A stretch of DNA of 64,000 bases from Spongiivirga sp046524175 (GCF_046524175.1 NZ_JBEFZF010000002.1:372001-436000); one strand, 5' to 3'. Positions 16,747 through 25,526 are shown, counted from the first letter of the stretch. A program made the numbers and translations. Notes: generated by a model not told the origin, from the letters alone.

Positions 16747-17496
16747 TTATTCTTTTTCTTTTTGCCAGGAATTTTGATTTTGATATCCGGGTTCGATGAA
16801 TGTCCAGCCAGAAAGTACTTTTCTCAAGTTGATGCCAAGTCGTTTGGCAGCAGGATTGGTCCATGTATAACTTATAGATCGACTATTAATCTCTACACTA
16901 TCCATAGGCATGTCATAAACAGCCAGTTTCATAATGGCGAGCTTTTTAGCAAAAAGAAGCTGTGTGAGTTCGACGGTGTAAAATGAGCCATCTACCTGTA
17001 ATTCGGCCATTCCGCCTTGATCGCTTATAACCAAATTATCATTTCGATAAGTGTCTTCTTCTCCATTACTTTTGGGGGCCTCTACCCAGCCTGAAAACTT
17101 GCGAGTACGAATAAATTTATAGGCATCTTTGTTTTCAAAAGGTGCTTTACCAGATATATATAGGGTATCGTTTATTAGTTTGAAATGGTCTGGAAGTTTA
17201 TTTGAAGGAATGGCCATTTTTTCGATAAGATTTTTTCCATTTCTTCCTTCTCGAACTTCAATATTCAATTGGTCATTGTTTAATGAATCAATAATTAAAG
17301 ATAGATGTCGGTGTTTATCATCAGTTTCAACACGATGCATATCTTCAGCAGTATTCTCTAACCAATATTGCTGAAAATTATCCCATTCGCCAATCAAGTT
17401 TATTTGATCTTTAATACCTTCTTCATCGGCATTATATTTCACTATGCAACTTGCTGCCGCAACCAGAATGAACAGTATACTTATGTATTTTTTCAT
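16747..17496 (-). CDS. Lipoprotein of unknown family, possibly remotely CpcT/CpeT-like
   Basis: 249 residues with a lipoprotein signal ('LVAAASC', Cys17). I do not recognise a named family with confidence. The first part, 'LIGEWDNFQQYWLEN' and 'KHRHLSLIID', resembles the start of CpcT/CpeT proteins (G-x-[WYF]-[DNS]-N-x-x-Q). The rest consists of alternating strands with several Trp/Tyr residues, as in a lipocalin-like barrel. It is cotranscribed with SDR and hydrolase genes. The resemblance is weak, but a second small-molecule-binding barrel in this cluster would fit. Confidence 0.5.
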   Translation of the reverse strand: MKKYISILFILVAAASCIVKYNADEEGIKDQINLIGEWDNFQQYWLENTAEDMHRVETDDKHRHLSLIIDSLNNDQLNIEVREGRNGKNLIEKMAIPSNKLPDHFKLINDTLYISGKAPFENKDAYKFIRTRKFSGWVEAPKSNGEEDTYRNDNLVISDQGGMAELQVDGSFYTVELTQLLFAKKLAIMKLAVYDMPMDSVEINSRSISYTWTNPAAKRLGINLRKVLSGWTFIEPGYQNQNSWQKEKE

Positions 17497-17507
17497 TATA
17501 AAATTAT

Positions 17508-18542
17508 TTAAGCATTCGCATTACTAAACCAACTAACCATACTGTCTTGTATTTCTGTTGGCGACAACGATGGTTTTTCTTTTTTGATGTTATTCCAAGC
17601 GTCTAAAAGATAGTCACCATCCATGGTAATAGAAGGAACGACAGAAATAGGAATATACGGTTCATGATCGTTTTCAGGAGTAATTGTGACCACTTCAGAT
17701 AAATAAAAAGGTGCTCCGTTTGTTTTTTTATTGATATGTGAGCACATGATTTCCATGCGTTCATTTTGATCAGCAGGTAACGTCAATGTTTCAATATTAC
17801 TACCGAATTCAAATGCTAATAAAGCATCTACATAGGGCCTTATAATACTACCTGTCCAATTAAATATGGTGGTTGGAGCCTTTATCTCCTGAACGTTAGA
17901 GCCTATTTCGTGCTCAAAGGCTACTTTGTAGGCATAATGATAGGTTGCTCCTGCTTTTAAATAATCTATTGCAATAGCATGCAAAAATTCTTTAGGTAAT
18001 TGTGATCGGTCTAACTTGAATTCATCCGTTTGTAAACACCAAGGGAAGTACTGAAACATATTACTAACTATGCGCCAAATTGTCTTTAGATGATCCCCAT
18101 TTTCAACAGGGGTGAGATCAGGGAAATAGTATTTCATGATTTCTGAGCGCAAAGCATCATCAAAGTGAGCGGAGTTATCTAGAAAAATATGTCCGACATC
18201 ATCAGGATAATTAATAGCATACCGAATAGCAATTTGTGCGCCTGTTGCCGATCCGTAAAGAGAGGGCTTTTGTAATCCCATTTTTTTAAAAAATTGATAT
18301 AAAAGATCGGTATATTGTTCAATTGAAGTAGGAGCTATTTCGAAACCGTCAGATTTTCCGTAACCCGGAGTATCTATACATAGAACCGTATAGTGCGAAG
18401 TCAATTCTTTGGCAATAGGAATGAGCATCTCACCAGTATGTGGTGAGGGATGCATCAAAACAAGTGCAGGACCTGAACCACCTATGTAGAAATGAAGTTT
18501 CCTGCCGTCTAGTTGCACGTACTTATCTTGGAGTTCTGGCAT
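17508..18542 (-). CDS. Alpha/beta-hydrolase fold protein with altered nucleophile elbow
   Basis: 344 residues. Fold markers are 'GSGPALVLMHPSPHTGE' (23-38, oxyanion-hole region) and 'CIDTPGYGKSDGF'. The nucleophile elbow, normally G-x-Ser/Asp/Cys-x-G, reads Gly97-Ser98-Ala99-Thr100-Gly101, putting Ala at the nucleophile position. It may use another residue or a cofactor-free mechanism, or be non-hydrolytic. It is the first gene of the - strand operon, and its promoter faces the MDR gene at 18634 across an operator. Confidence 0.75.
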   Translation of the reverse strand: MPELQDKYVQLDGRKLHFYIGGSGPALVLMHPSPHTGEMLIPIAKELTSHYTVLCIDTPGYGKSDGFEIAPTSIEQYTDLLYQFFKKMGLQKPSLYGSATGAQIAIRYAINYPDDVGHIFLDNSAHFDDALRSEIMKYYFPDLTPVENGDHLKTIWRIVSNMFQYFPWCLQTDEFKLDRSQLPKEFLHAIAIDYLKAGATYHYAYKVAFEHEIGSNVQEIKAPTTIFNWTGSIIRPYVDALLAFEFGSNIETLTLPADQNERMEIMCSHINKKTNGAPFYLSEVVTITPENDHEPYIPISVVPSITMDGDYLLDAWNNIKKEKPSLSPTEIQDSMVSWFSNANA

Positions 18543-18561
18543 ATAATAGGAAAATATTTTT

Positions 18562-18594
18562 AGTTAATATAGTTAATAATTAAATATATTAACT
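18562..18594. promoter_or_regulatory. Double operator in divergent promoter
   Basis: Two overlapping copies of the island motif occur in the 91-bp divergent gap: AGTTAA-TATAG-TTAATA (18562-18578) and AATTAA-ATATA-TTAACT (18578-18594). The outer arms form a perfect 12-bp inverted repeat (18559-18570 / 18586-18597). A near -7 element for the rightward gene, TAAATTTA, lies at 18594-18601. Regulator bound here could repress both directions. Confidence 0.65.
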
Positions 18595-18633
18595 AAATTT
18601 ATGAAAGAATTTTATAATTAGATGTAAATAGGT

Positions 18634-19629
18634 ATGATGAATACTAAGATAATACTTGCTAATAGACCGACAGGAGCAATCGAAGATAGCAACTTTGATA
18701 TCAAAACAGAAGAGCTTCCTGAGTTGAAAGACGGTGAAGTATTGATAGAAATAAATGCCATTTCTTTAGATCCTGCTATGCGTGGTTGGATGAATGAAGG
18801 CACTACTTACATAAAAGGAGTTGGGATAGGCGAAGTAATGCGTGCTTTTTCGGCTGGAAAAGTAATTAAATCATCCAATTCGGGTTATAAAGAAGGTGAT
18901 TTCGTTTCCGGTCTTTTAGGTGCACAACAATATTGTATTCATAATGGTGAAGGTTTAATGAAACTTGATGTCACCAATGATAATCTAACACATCATTTAG
19001 GGGTATTAGGTATGCCCGGTATGACCGCTTATTTTGGATTGTTGCGAAAAGGAGAACCCAAGGCAGGTGAGGTAATTTATATTTCTGGAGCGGCTGGAAT
19101 AGTTGGGTCAACAGTAGGACAAATTGCAAAAATTAAAGGTTGCACGGTTATTGGTTCAGCCGGAAGCAACGAAAAGTGCAAATATCTTTTAGAAGAATGC
19201 GGGTTTGATCATGCAATTAATTATAAAACGGAAAATATCGATGAGAAGCTCAAGGTGTATGCTCCTAACGGAATGGATATTTTCTTTGATAACGTAGGAG
19301 GAGAAACTTTAGACATTGCATTGGCCAACTTGGCTCAAGGAGCTCGCGTTGTTATTTGTGGAGCAATTTCACAGTATAATGATATGGCAAATATACGTGG
19401 ACCTAAAAATTACATGAAAATTGTAACGGCAAGAGGAGTTATGAATGGGGTAATTGTTTTTGATTATGTGAAAGAATGGCCTATGGCGGTAAAAGAAATT
19501 GCGGGTTGGATTGAAGATGGTAAAATGAAACCAAAGGAACATATTATTACTGGTCTCAAAAATTTTCCTAGTGCTTTGAAAATGTTATATACAGGGGATA
19601 ATTTTGGGAAGCTTATTTTAACTGTATAG
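18634..19629 (+). CDS. NADP-dependent double-bond reductase (CurA/LTB4-dehydrogenase type MDR)
   Basis: 331 residues. It has the 'SLDPAMRGWM' segment near 46-55 and 'YISGAAGIVGSTVGQIAKIKGC', the hallmark of the LTB4DH/PTGR/CurA branch, then 'FDNVGGETLD'. These enzymes use NADPH to reduce the C=C bond of alpha,beta-unsaturated ketones, aldehydes or related compounds. ATG 18634 (MM) or 18637 is the start. It heads a two-gene unit with the VOC gene at 19651. Reduction of an unsaturated side chain in the pathway is inferred. Confidence 0.85.
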   Translation: MMNTKIILANRPTGAIEDSNFDIKTEELPELKDGEVLIEINAISLDPAMRGWMNEGTTYIKGVGIGEVMRAFSAGKVIKSSNSGYKEGDFVSGLLGAQQYCIHNGEGLMKLDVTNDNLTHHLGVLGMPGMTAYFGLLRKGEPKAGEVIYISGAAGIVGSTVGQIAKIKGCTVIGSAGSNEKCKYLLEECGFDHAINYKTENIDEKLKVYAPNGMDIFFDNVGGETLDIALANLAQGARVVICGAISQYNDMANIRGPKNYMKIVTARGVMNGVIVFDYVKEWPMAVKEIAGWIEDGKMKPKEHIITGLKNFPSALKMLYTGDNFGKLILTV

Positions 19630-19650
19630 TACTAACTTTTTGAATTACAA

Positions 19651-20706
19651 ATGGCAAAAGCAATCCCTGATACTGGTATTAGTGGTTTATATGAAGTAAT
19701 GATTGGGGTTTCAAACGCTGATTATGCCAGAAAATATTTTGCTGATTATGGTTTTAGGGTAGTGACAGAGGCTTCTTTTTCTGAGGAAGAAGCTTTAAAA
19801 CTATACGGTGTTCCATCTAAGTTACAATCATATAGACTTCAGAATGGTAACATTGATAGTCATGGCCTTTTGCGGATTTTAGAATGGGATAAATTACTAG
19901 GTACAGGAGTCGGTTATGCGCCCGTTGAAACTATAGGTTCGCGTATATCCGTAATGATGACTCACGATATTTTTCGTCTACATGATATTTACAAAGCTGC
20001 TCGAGATAAAGGTAAAAAGCAGTGGTTACCCACAGAACCAGTTGCTGATGATCTTTTTGGATTAAATACCGGAGAACGTGATTTTTTTAATCGCCCTATT
20101 TTAGTTCGCGAAAACGCAGTGTATGGCAAGTTTTTTAATCACATTTTCTTTCAACGATATGGGTATGAAATACCGGGCTATGGAACGATTGAAAATGACA
20201 CACTTTTAAAAACAAGTGAATTTACACATCATGATTTTGTGATCAAGGCAGATTCGATGGATCAAATGACCTATTTGTCCTCTGCTTTGGGATTAACTGC
20301 TGAAGATGAACCAGCACTTGATGGTGATTGGATGAAAGGCCCCCGGCAAGTATTTCAAATGGAACCAGGGTTTAGTCATTGGTATCAAGGCTTTGTTTCA
20401 CCTAATAACATATGTGGTAAGTTAAAGTTTTTTATTCCTATAGGAAATAAAACGGATCGGTCAGCACATCAACGTATTGGGGAAGAAGGTATCACACTTC
20501 ACTCATTTTATACGCCTAAAATTGAGATGGTTCATCAGCTGGTTAAGAAGCATGACCTTAATCCAACAGAAATTATGTCTAATGAGTTTAACGAACGTAC
20601 TTTTATATTCAGTGATACAGCAGGTGTTAGTTGGCAAATTATTGAAAGGCTTTATCCGCCTAAAAATAAGCCGAAAACCGAGCTTGTTTTTAAAGAAGAA
20701 AAATAA
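19651..20706 (+). CDS. Two-domain VOC (dioxygenase/glyoxalase superfamily) protein
   Basis: 351 residues, twice the size of a single VOC protein, with one module at about 10-160 and another at about 175-340. The second closes with 'TFIFSDTAGVSWQIIERLYP', the Glu being a possible metal ligand. The length and duplicated layout fit extradiol ring-cleaving enzymes, but I cannot identify a full 2-His-1-carboxylate set with certainty. It lies 21 nt after the double-bond reductase. Confidence 0.65.
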   Translation: MAKAIPDTGISGLYEVMIGVSNADYARKYFADYGFRVVTEASFSEEEALKLYGVPSKLQSYRLQNGNIDSHGLLRILEWDKLLGTGVGYAPVETIGSRISVMMTHDIFRLHDIYKAARDKGKKQWLPTEPVADDLFGLNTGERDFFNRPILVRENAVYGKFFNHIFFQRYGYEIPGYGTIENDTLLKTSEFTHHDFVIKADSMDQMTYLSSALGLTAEDEPALDGDWMKGPRQVFQMEPGFSHWYQGFVSPNNICGKLKFFIPIGNKTDRSAHQRIGEEGITLHSFYTPKIEMVHQLVKKHDLNPTEIMSNEFNERTFIFSDTAGVSWQIIERLYPPKNKPKTELVFKEEK

Positions 20707-20747
20707 CTGGTATTTAGTAAATTGATATCCGATGATAATTAACGAAT

Positions 20748-20781
20748 AGTTAATGTGGTTAACTGTTTTTATGTATATTTA
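20748..20781 (+). promoter_or_regulatory. Operator and near -7 element before the nitrilase-like/MarR unit
   Basis: AGTTAA-TGTGG-TTAACT (20748-20764) is an exact match to the arms and spacing of the operator at 349-365. A TATATTTA element (20774-20781) resembles the Bacteroidota -7 TAnnTTTG and would give a short leader before the GTG at 20805. Confidence 0.65.
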
Positions 20782-20804
20782 AGAAAACCAAATTTCCATC
20801 CTTA

Positions 20805-21821
20805 GTGATAAAAAGATATAAAGCACTCGCACTACAAACTGAATGCAAAGCTGTTAATACTTGTAAAACGCGTGACGAAAGTTATGCAATAATGCAGCGG
20901 TCATTGGTACGAATTTTAGATGAAATAAGGGGTTCGAAAGGGTTTATAGGCCCTGATTTAAAATTGGTTGTTTTACCGGAATATTTTTTAACTAGTTTTC
21001 CCTTTGGCGAGACTCTTCAGCAGTGGAAAAATAAAGCATGTTTAAAGACTGATGATCCGCTTTTTGATCAAATTAAAGCATTTTGTATTGCGAATTCGTT
21101 ATTTGTATCAGGAAATTTTTATGAACTAGATGACAATTTTCCTGATCTGTATTTTCAATCGAGCTTTATCATAGACGATGAAGGCCAAATGATATTAAAA
21201 TATAGAAGACTGAACTCAATGTTTGCACCAACACCACATGATATTTTTGATGAGTATTTAAAGGTGTACGATTATGAGTCTCTTTTTCCCGTTGCCGATA
21301 CCAAATTAGGAAAGCTAGCCTGTATTGCATCAGAAGAAATACTATATCCTGAAGTTGCAAGATGTCTGGTAATGCGCGGAGCTGAGGTGTTTTTGCATTC
21401 ATCTTCGGAGGCCGGTAGTGCGCAACTGTCTCATAAAGAAGTTGCAAAGAGAGCGAGAGCTATTGAAAGTATGGGTTATGTTGTTAGCTCCAATTCAGCT
21501 GGCATATCTGGGATAAAGTTTCCCTTTGCCAGTACGGATGGGCTTTCGAAAATTGTTCATTTTGAAGGCCATGTATTAAGCGAAGCATTAACCGGAGGTA
21601 GCATGGTTGCAAATAGTTACATCGATATAGATGCTTTGCGTGACTATCGATCGAAAGTATCGATGCAGAATTATATTGCACGACAGCGTTTTGAGTTATA
21701 TGCACCTTCCTATACTAACATTACTCATTATCCGCCTAACAGCTTTAAAGATCAAAAACTAAGTAAAGACTTATTTATTAAGACTCAAGCAAAAGTTATT
21801 CAGAAACTAAGTAAAAAATGA
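20805..21821 (+). CDS. Nitrilase-superfamily carbon-nitrogen hydrolase
   Basis: 338 residues, starting at GTG. The catalytic triad is visible: Glu59 in 'VVLPEYF', Lys132 in 'LKYRRLN', Cys173 in 'LACIASEEILYPE'. The Cys context and length resemble aliphatic amidases and formamidases rather than true nitrilases, so amide hydrolysis is likely. In this island it could release ammonia from a linear amide intermediate. It is followed after 53 nt by the MarR gene. Confidence 0.82.
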   Translation: MIKRYKALALQTECKAVNTCKTRDESYAIMQRSLVRILDEIRGSKGFIGPDLKLVVLPEYFLTSFPFGETLQQWKNKACLKTDDPLFDQIKAFCIANSLFVSGNFYELDDNFPDLYFQSSFIIDDEGQMILKYRRLNSMFAPTPHDIFDEYLKVYDYESLFPVADTKLGKLACIASEEILYPEVARCLVMRGAEVFLHSSSEAGSAQLSHKEVAKRARAIESMGYVVSSNSAGISGIKFPFASTDGLSKIVHFEGHVLSEALTGGSMVANSYIDIDALRDYRSKVSMQNYIARQRFELYAPSYTNITHYPPNSFKDQKLSKDLFIKTQAKVIQKLSKK

Positions 21822-21840
21822 TTAACTATGTTTACTTTTG
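21822..21840 (+). promoter_or_regulatory. Half operator and -7 element of the MarR gene
   Basis: A TTAACT half-site (21822-21827) sits directly before a consensus -7 element TACTTTTG (21833-21840), which would start transcription about 28 nt before the ATG at 21875. No clear left half at the 5-bp spacing is present, so autoregulation is suggested but weaker than at the other sites. Confidence 0.5.
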
Positions 21841-21874
21841 TACCGAACTAATTGCTTGAAATAGAAAAAGAAAG

Positions 21875-22387
21875 ATGATAGAAAAAAGCATTGAAGAATC
21901 CATAGTACTAAGTATTTTTGACCTAGCTAATCAGCTTAAAAAAATCGGGGACGAAGTATATCAAAAAGTAGGACTTACTACTCAGCAATGGTTAATTATG
22001 CTGCATTTAGCTGATAATCCGAATTTACCATTTTTCAAAAGAGAAAAACATATTAAAGATTTAATGGCAAGCGAATTGGCCGACTCTTTAAATGTTTCGC
22101 GTGCAAATATTACTAACCTAATAAATGTATTGCTTGAAAAGGGATTAATTCGCCAATATGAAGATACCAAAGATCGCCGTAAAAAGCGTCTTACACTTAC
22201 CAAAAAGGGCATTGAGCTTGTTAACAGAACGCAGCCCTCTCGTTTAGCTGTGATTATGTATTTAACAGAAGGATTTTCGGTAGAGGAGAAAAAGACTTTT
22301 CTTAATTTTCTGGAGACTTGTATGGGCAAACTTATTAATGAGGATGAGAAACTTAAGTCATTCCATAAATTATTGGTGGAAGCTTAA
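21875..22387 (+). CDS. MarR-family transcriptional regulator
   Basis: 170 residues with the MarR winged-helix layout: dimerising N-terminal helix, 'LTTQQWLIMLHLAD' (34-47), recognition helix region 'LADSLNVSRANITNLINVLLEKGLI' broken across about 69-93, and the wing 'DTKDRRKKRLTLTKKG'. MarR proteins bind palindromic operators as dimers and release them on binding aromatic or phenolic-type ligands. It is the only regulator in the island and is encoded at its end, so the repeated AGTTAA-N5-TTAACT sites are probably its operators. Its 3' end overlaps the convergent esterase gene by 4 nt. Confidence 0.88.
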   Translation: MIEKSIEESIVLSIFDLANQLKKIGDEVYQKVGLTTQQWLIMLHLADNPNLPFFKREKHIKDLMASELADSLNVSRANITNLINVLLEKGLIRQYEDTKDRRKKRLTLTKKGIELVNRTQPSRLAVIMYLTEGFSVEEKKTFLNFLETCMGKLINEDEKLKSFHKLLVEA

Positions 22388-23058
22388 ATTTTTAGTGCCT
22401 GTTTAATCGCTTTTAAAACTAAAGGTTCCATCACCAAATACCCATTTCTATCAGGATGTACACCGTCATAGGTAAGTTCATCTTTCAACCCGTTATTTCC
22501 GGTAGTCATTGCTGAAAAATAATCCAGATAAGTTACTTCATGTTGCTCACAGTATGCTTTAATCATTTTATTTAGAGCTGGGATCTTTTTATCAGGATGT
22601 AAACCTGGTCTCCAAGGATAATCGGCTGCTGGCAATACTGATGACACAACAACCTTGATATTATTAGCTTTTGCTAATTCGTGCATACCCTTAATGTTAT
22701 CCATAATTTCATCAAGCGTCATGGGGCCTGTATTACCTGCAATGTCATTGGTTCCCGCTAGAATTACTACAGCTTTTGGGTTCAAATTAATAACATCTGC
22801 ACGAAAACGAAGTAGCATTTGGGGTGTGGTCTGCCCTCCGATGCCCCTATTAATGAAAGTGGGATTGTTTTCAAAAAATTCAGGGTGATGCTCGTTCCAA
22901 CCTTCGGTGATAGAGTTTCCCATAAAAACCACACGATCTCCGAGTGCCTCGCTAATGGTTTTGTTAGCTTCCCTATATCGATTGAGATTTGCCCAATCTT
23001 GAGAAAGTAACAAATCATTTATAACAAAGGCAAGTACTATACTGCAAATTAACTTCAC
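22384..23058 (-). CDS. Secreted GDSL/SGNH-family esterase
   Basis: 224 residues with an N-terminal signal sequence. SGNH blocks are visible: 'FMGNSITEGW' (nucleophile Ser49), the Gly in 'NRGIGGQTT', 'LAGTNDIAG' (block III Asn) and 'YDGVHPDRNGY' (catalytic Asp-x-x-His). The family hydrolyses acyl groups from sugars, lipids or platelet-activating-factor-like substrates. It is convergent with the MarR gene, and no catabolic partner is adjacent. The substrate is unknown. Confidence 0.85.
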   Translation of the reverse strand: MKLICSIVLAFVINDLLLSQDWANLNRYREANKTISEALGDRVVFMGNSITEGWNEHHPEFFENNPTFINRGIGGQTTPQMLLRFRADVINLNPKAVVILAGTNDIAGNTGPMTLDEIMDNIKGMHELAKANNIKVVVSSVLPAADYPWRPGLHPDKKIPALNKMIKAYCEQHEVTYLDYFSAMTTGNNGLKDELTYDGVHPDRNGYLVMEPLVLKAIKQALKI

Positions 23059-23443
23059 TGTTTAGGTGTTTATTACTAAAAATGAATTCTTCATTTAAAT
23101 ATATGATTTTATGTCAAGTTTCTAATGAACGGACCAAATAATTAAACATTTTTAAAATATTTCCCATTTTTATTATGATTTCTAAAATCTCACTAAATAT
23201 AATGTGTTGGTTATGAGGAGATTATAATTATGACAGAAATAATATGTTTTGGAGTTTGTTTAAGGTGCTTTTTTTATCGTTGTATGACATTTTGGTTGTT
23301 TTATACCCGATTTTTAGCAAATATCAACGAGTATTTCGTCGATCAGGCTACATTTACTAAGGTCTACCTTACATTTGTATCACCATCCATTATACCTAAT
23401 TGTTTAAAAGCTATATAAACGTTTAACATTAAACAATTTGAGT
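23059..23443. other. 385-bp gap with an inverted repeat
   Basis: AT-rich spacer. A 62-codon open frame at 23230-23418 has an implausible Cys/Phe-rich composition and is not called. The only structure I see is a perfect 10-bp inverted repeat, AATTGTTTAA (23398-23407) and TTAAACAATT (23429-23438), just upstream of the small gene at 23444. A similar repeat precedes the photolyase operon at 30811-30844. Confidence 0.5.
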
Positions 23444-23614
23444 ATGAGTACACTATTACTTTTTAGAAATCTTTATTCACAGGCTTTTGAAACGCTTAAG
23501 TCGTATCAATTACACATCCTTAAGGGGTTGTCTTACACTGTGATGGGATTCATCGCATTAGGTATTTTCGCATTTATTTATCGCGTATTTACTGGGTTTT
23601 TTATGATCGGATAA
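23444..23614 (+). CDS. Small single-pass membrane protein
   Basis: 56 residues. The N-terminal half ('LLLFRNLYSQAFETLKSY') is amphipathic and the C-terminal half is one transmembrane helix ending 'YRVFTGFFMIG'. It resembles short single-helix proteins found widely in Flavobacteriia (I believe DUF6747, not certain). Support comes from a preceding inverted repeat, a good intrinsic terminator 22 nt downstream and coding-like composition. The function is unknown. Confidence 0.6.
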   Translation: MSTLLLFRNLYSQAFETLKSYQLHILKGLSYTVMGFIALGIFAFIYRVFTGFFMIG

Positions 23615-23635
23615 TTAACTAGTATATCTAACAGA

Positions 23636-23667
23636 AAAAAGCTCAAACATTTATGTTCGGGCTTTTT
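23636..23667. terminator. Intrinsic terminator, probably bidirectional
   Basis: Hairpin with arms 23636-23649 and 23654-23667, 14 positions with one mismatch and one G-T pair, loop TTAT. It has A-run and T-run flanks, so it can end the small + strand gene and the - strand gene at 24164-23691. Confidence 0.75.
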
Positions 23668-23690
23668 ATTTACTATAAACTTGAAGTGTA

Positions 23691-24164
23691 CTACGCTAAG
23701 TCTTCAATTATTAAATTAAAGTCATATTGAAGATCTTCATGTAAAGTACTTATTCTTTTTTTAGCAAGTGTTAACTGGCGTTCATACAGATTTGTGAGCG
23801 TTCTGTTGCGCTTGATAGAAGGACTCATATCATGTAACTTTTGACAGAAATATATGATCAAAGCAACTTCAGTTTCCTTGTTTAACGAATAGCGAATGTA
23901 CTTTTTAACATTGCGCAGAATCTTACGAACACTCTTTTTTATATAGAAATACGATGAGGTATTGATTTCGTTAAATTGCTCATCAATCTCGTTTTTTACC
24001 GTTTCTATATATCCTTCTTCGTTATGTGCTTCGAAAAGTAGATAGGTAAGTAGTTCTTTATTTTCTTTTTTAAACTTTGATAAACGTAAGCAAAGTTCAA
24101 TAAGCTCAGGTTGCGAAAGGTGTTTTAACTCGTCTTTTAATTGTTTAACGGTTACCGCTTTCAT
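23691..24164 (-). CDS. Conserved helical protein of unknown function
   Basis: 157 residues, almost entirely predicted helix, Lys/Glu/Leu-rich, with no signal or membrane segment. It begins 'MKAVTVKQLKDELKHLSQ', a pattern suggesting a SAP- or helical-repeat-like start ('LKxELxxLSxxELIELCLRLSKF'). I do not recognise a named family. Coding support: the strand is free of overlapping candidates, start and stop are well placed, and a terminator follows. It stands alone. Confidence 0.6.
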   Translation of the reverse strand: MKAVTVKQLKDELKHLSQPELIELCLRLSKFKKENKELLTYLLFEAHNEEGYIETVKNEIDEQFNEINTSSYFYIKKSVRKILRNVKKYIRYSLNKETEVALIIYFCQKLHDMSPSIKRNRTLTNLYERQLTLAKKRISTLHEDLQYDFNLIIEDLA

Positions 24165-24299
24165 GCGTTTAAATGTTTTTAATTAATGGAAAATAAACGA
24201 ATTAAAAAAATAAGAACTTATGTAACTGCTGCGCTCCCAGACTAAGAAATTTAAAAATTACTTTGCAAAAGTGCATATTTAATTTTCTTAATGTTCGTT

Positions 24300-24716
24300 T
24301 CATCTAAAATAATACTGTAGAAAATTCCAGATAAATAAAAAGCTCCATCCGGCAGTACGAAGCCAATTGTATTTTACCAACTTAGTACAAATTTCATCAT
24401 CGACTTCCTCGGATGTGATCTTATTATGTGTGGGGACAAAGATGAAAAAGGTAAGTAACCACATGGTAGTAATAACAATAATGCTTATAATAGAGAATAG
24501 GCTTTGTCCTTTCGCTAACTGAAAAATTCCAGTCAATAATTGCCCTGCCATAAGTGGAAAAACCATCATTGTAATCCTCGGGGTGTATAGCTGATGCCAA
24601 TTGATTAGTTCTTTTTTTGAATAGAAGGCAAAGGAAGGGTAAACAACCAATTGCACCATCCAAATAAGAACAAAAAGACCGAAATCTATCAATAAACGAA
24701 TTAAATCGATTTGCAT
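24300..24716 (-). CDS. Four-helix integral membrane protein
   Basis: 138 residues with four hydrophobic helices and a conserved-looking 'SFAFYSKKELINWHQLYTPRI' loop between helices 1 and 2. No catalytic motif is recognised. It is last in the - strand light-related operon, 18 nt after the DoxX-like gene. Membrane proteins of this kind often accompany flavobacterial photolyase operons, but their role is unknown. Confidence 0.65.
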   Translation of the reverse strand: MQIDLIRLLIDFGLFVLIWMVQLVVYPSFAFYSKKELINWHQLYTPRITMMVFPLMAGQLLTGIFQLAKGQSLFSIISIIVITTMWLLTFFIFVPTHNKITSEEVDDEICTKLVKYNWLRTAGWSFLFIWNFLQYYFR

Positions 24717-24734
24717 GTTACTATTAATACTTCA

Positions 24735-25139
24735 TTAGGAATTTGTGCATGCAATATTATGTTTTTTTTGAGGTGTAAAGCATACTTTGGCGACCCATAT
24801 CATTAATATTGGATGAACTACCAACAAGCGTGTATAGCCTACCCACTCCGCTACACAAAGACCACTAGGAACACAACTTCCTATTTGAATAAAATAAATG
24901 TGTGAAGGAATAAAAGAAATGAGCATTAAGATGAGTAGATACCCTGCGATTTTTCTTGTTTTGGTAAATAAAACTAACAATCCTAAACTAATTTCGGAAA
25001 ACCCGCTTATCGTATTTATTGCTTTATGATTGGGCAAATAACTAGGAATTAAACCTGCATAGAAATCTGCGTTGATAAAGTGATAGCAACCCGCAAATAC
25101 ATAAAATACTATTAATATGTTACGAGACCATTTATGCAT
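24735..25139 (-). CDS. DoxX-like four-helix membrane protein
   Basis: 134 residues with four transmembrane helices. The opening 'YVFAGCYHFINADFYAGLIP' and 'ISGFSEISLGLLVLF' match the DoxX-like / COG4270 type of small membrane proteins, which have been linked to redox stress and thiosulfate-quinone chemistry in some members. The start overlaps the upstream gene's stop by 8 nt, so the genes are translationally coupled. The function here is not known. Confidence 0.65.
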   Translation of the reverse strand: MHKWSRNILIVFYVFAGCYHFINADFYAGLIPSYLPNHKAINTISGFSEISLGLLVLFTKTRKIAGYLLILMLISFIPSHIYFIQIGSCVPSGLCVAEWVGYTRLLVVHPILMIWVAKVCFTPQKKHNIACTNS

Positions 25140-25518
25140 TAGTCAGTTTCCATTGGTTTCGATGGGCATGCTTCAGAATATGATAAAAAGGAATCCACCA
25201 AATAAAATCATTGGTAATCAAAGTGTAAATAAATTCAAACGGAACAATATCTTGTAAGTAATTAAAGATAAAACCTAAAGGGCCGAAAATCTTTCCCAGA
25301 AATCCCACTGCAACAATGGGCCAATGGCGAATAGGGTCATAACTAGCCCACCAGTAACCAAGACCATAAACCCCAATAACCATTCCCATGCCTTGCCAAA
25401 CCATAGGGTGGTTTAGGGGCTCCATACCAACTAGATTAAAAAAGTGATTGGGAAATAATATTACCCAAGCTCCCCAGATAATATTATAGACTGCTGCTAA
25501 CTTTAATGTGACTTTCAT
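25132..25518 (-). CDS. Small integral membrane protein in photolyase operon
   Basis: 128 residues with four predicted helices, rich in Trp/Tyr/Phe ('YWWASYDPIRHWPIVAVGF'). I cannot name a family with confidence. It follows the CryPro-type gene by 8 nt and overlaps the DoxX-like gene by 8 nt, which ties the membrane trio to the photolyase genes. Confidence 0.6.
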   Translation of the reverse strand: MKVTLKLAAVYNIIWGAWVILFPNHFFNLVGMEPLNHPMVWQGMGMVIGVYGLGYWWASYDPIRHWPIVAVGFLGKIFGPLGFIFNYLQDIVPFEFIYTLITNDFIWWIPFYHILKHAHRNQWKLTNA

Positions 25519-25526
25519 TTGTGTTA

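Noticed and set aside
23230..23418. 62-codon open frame upstream of the small membrane gene
   Set aside because: Composition is Cys/Phe-rich and unlike its neighbours, and it overlaps the promoter-like region of the gene at 23444.
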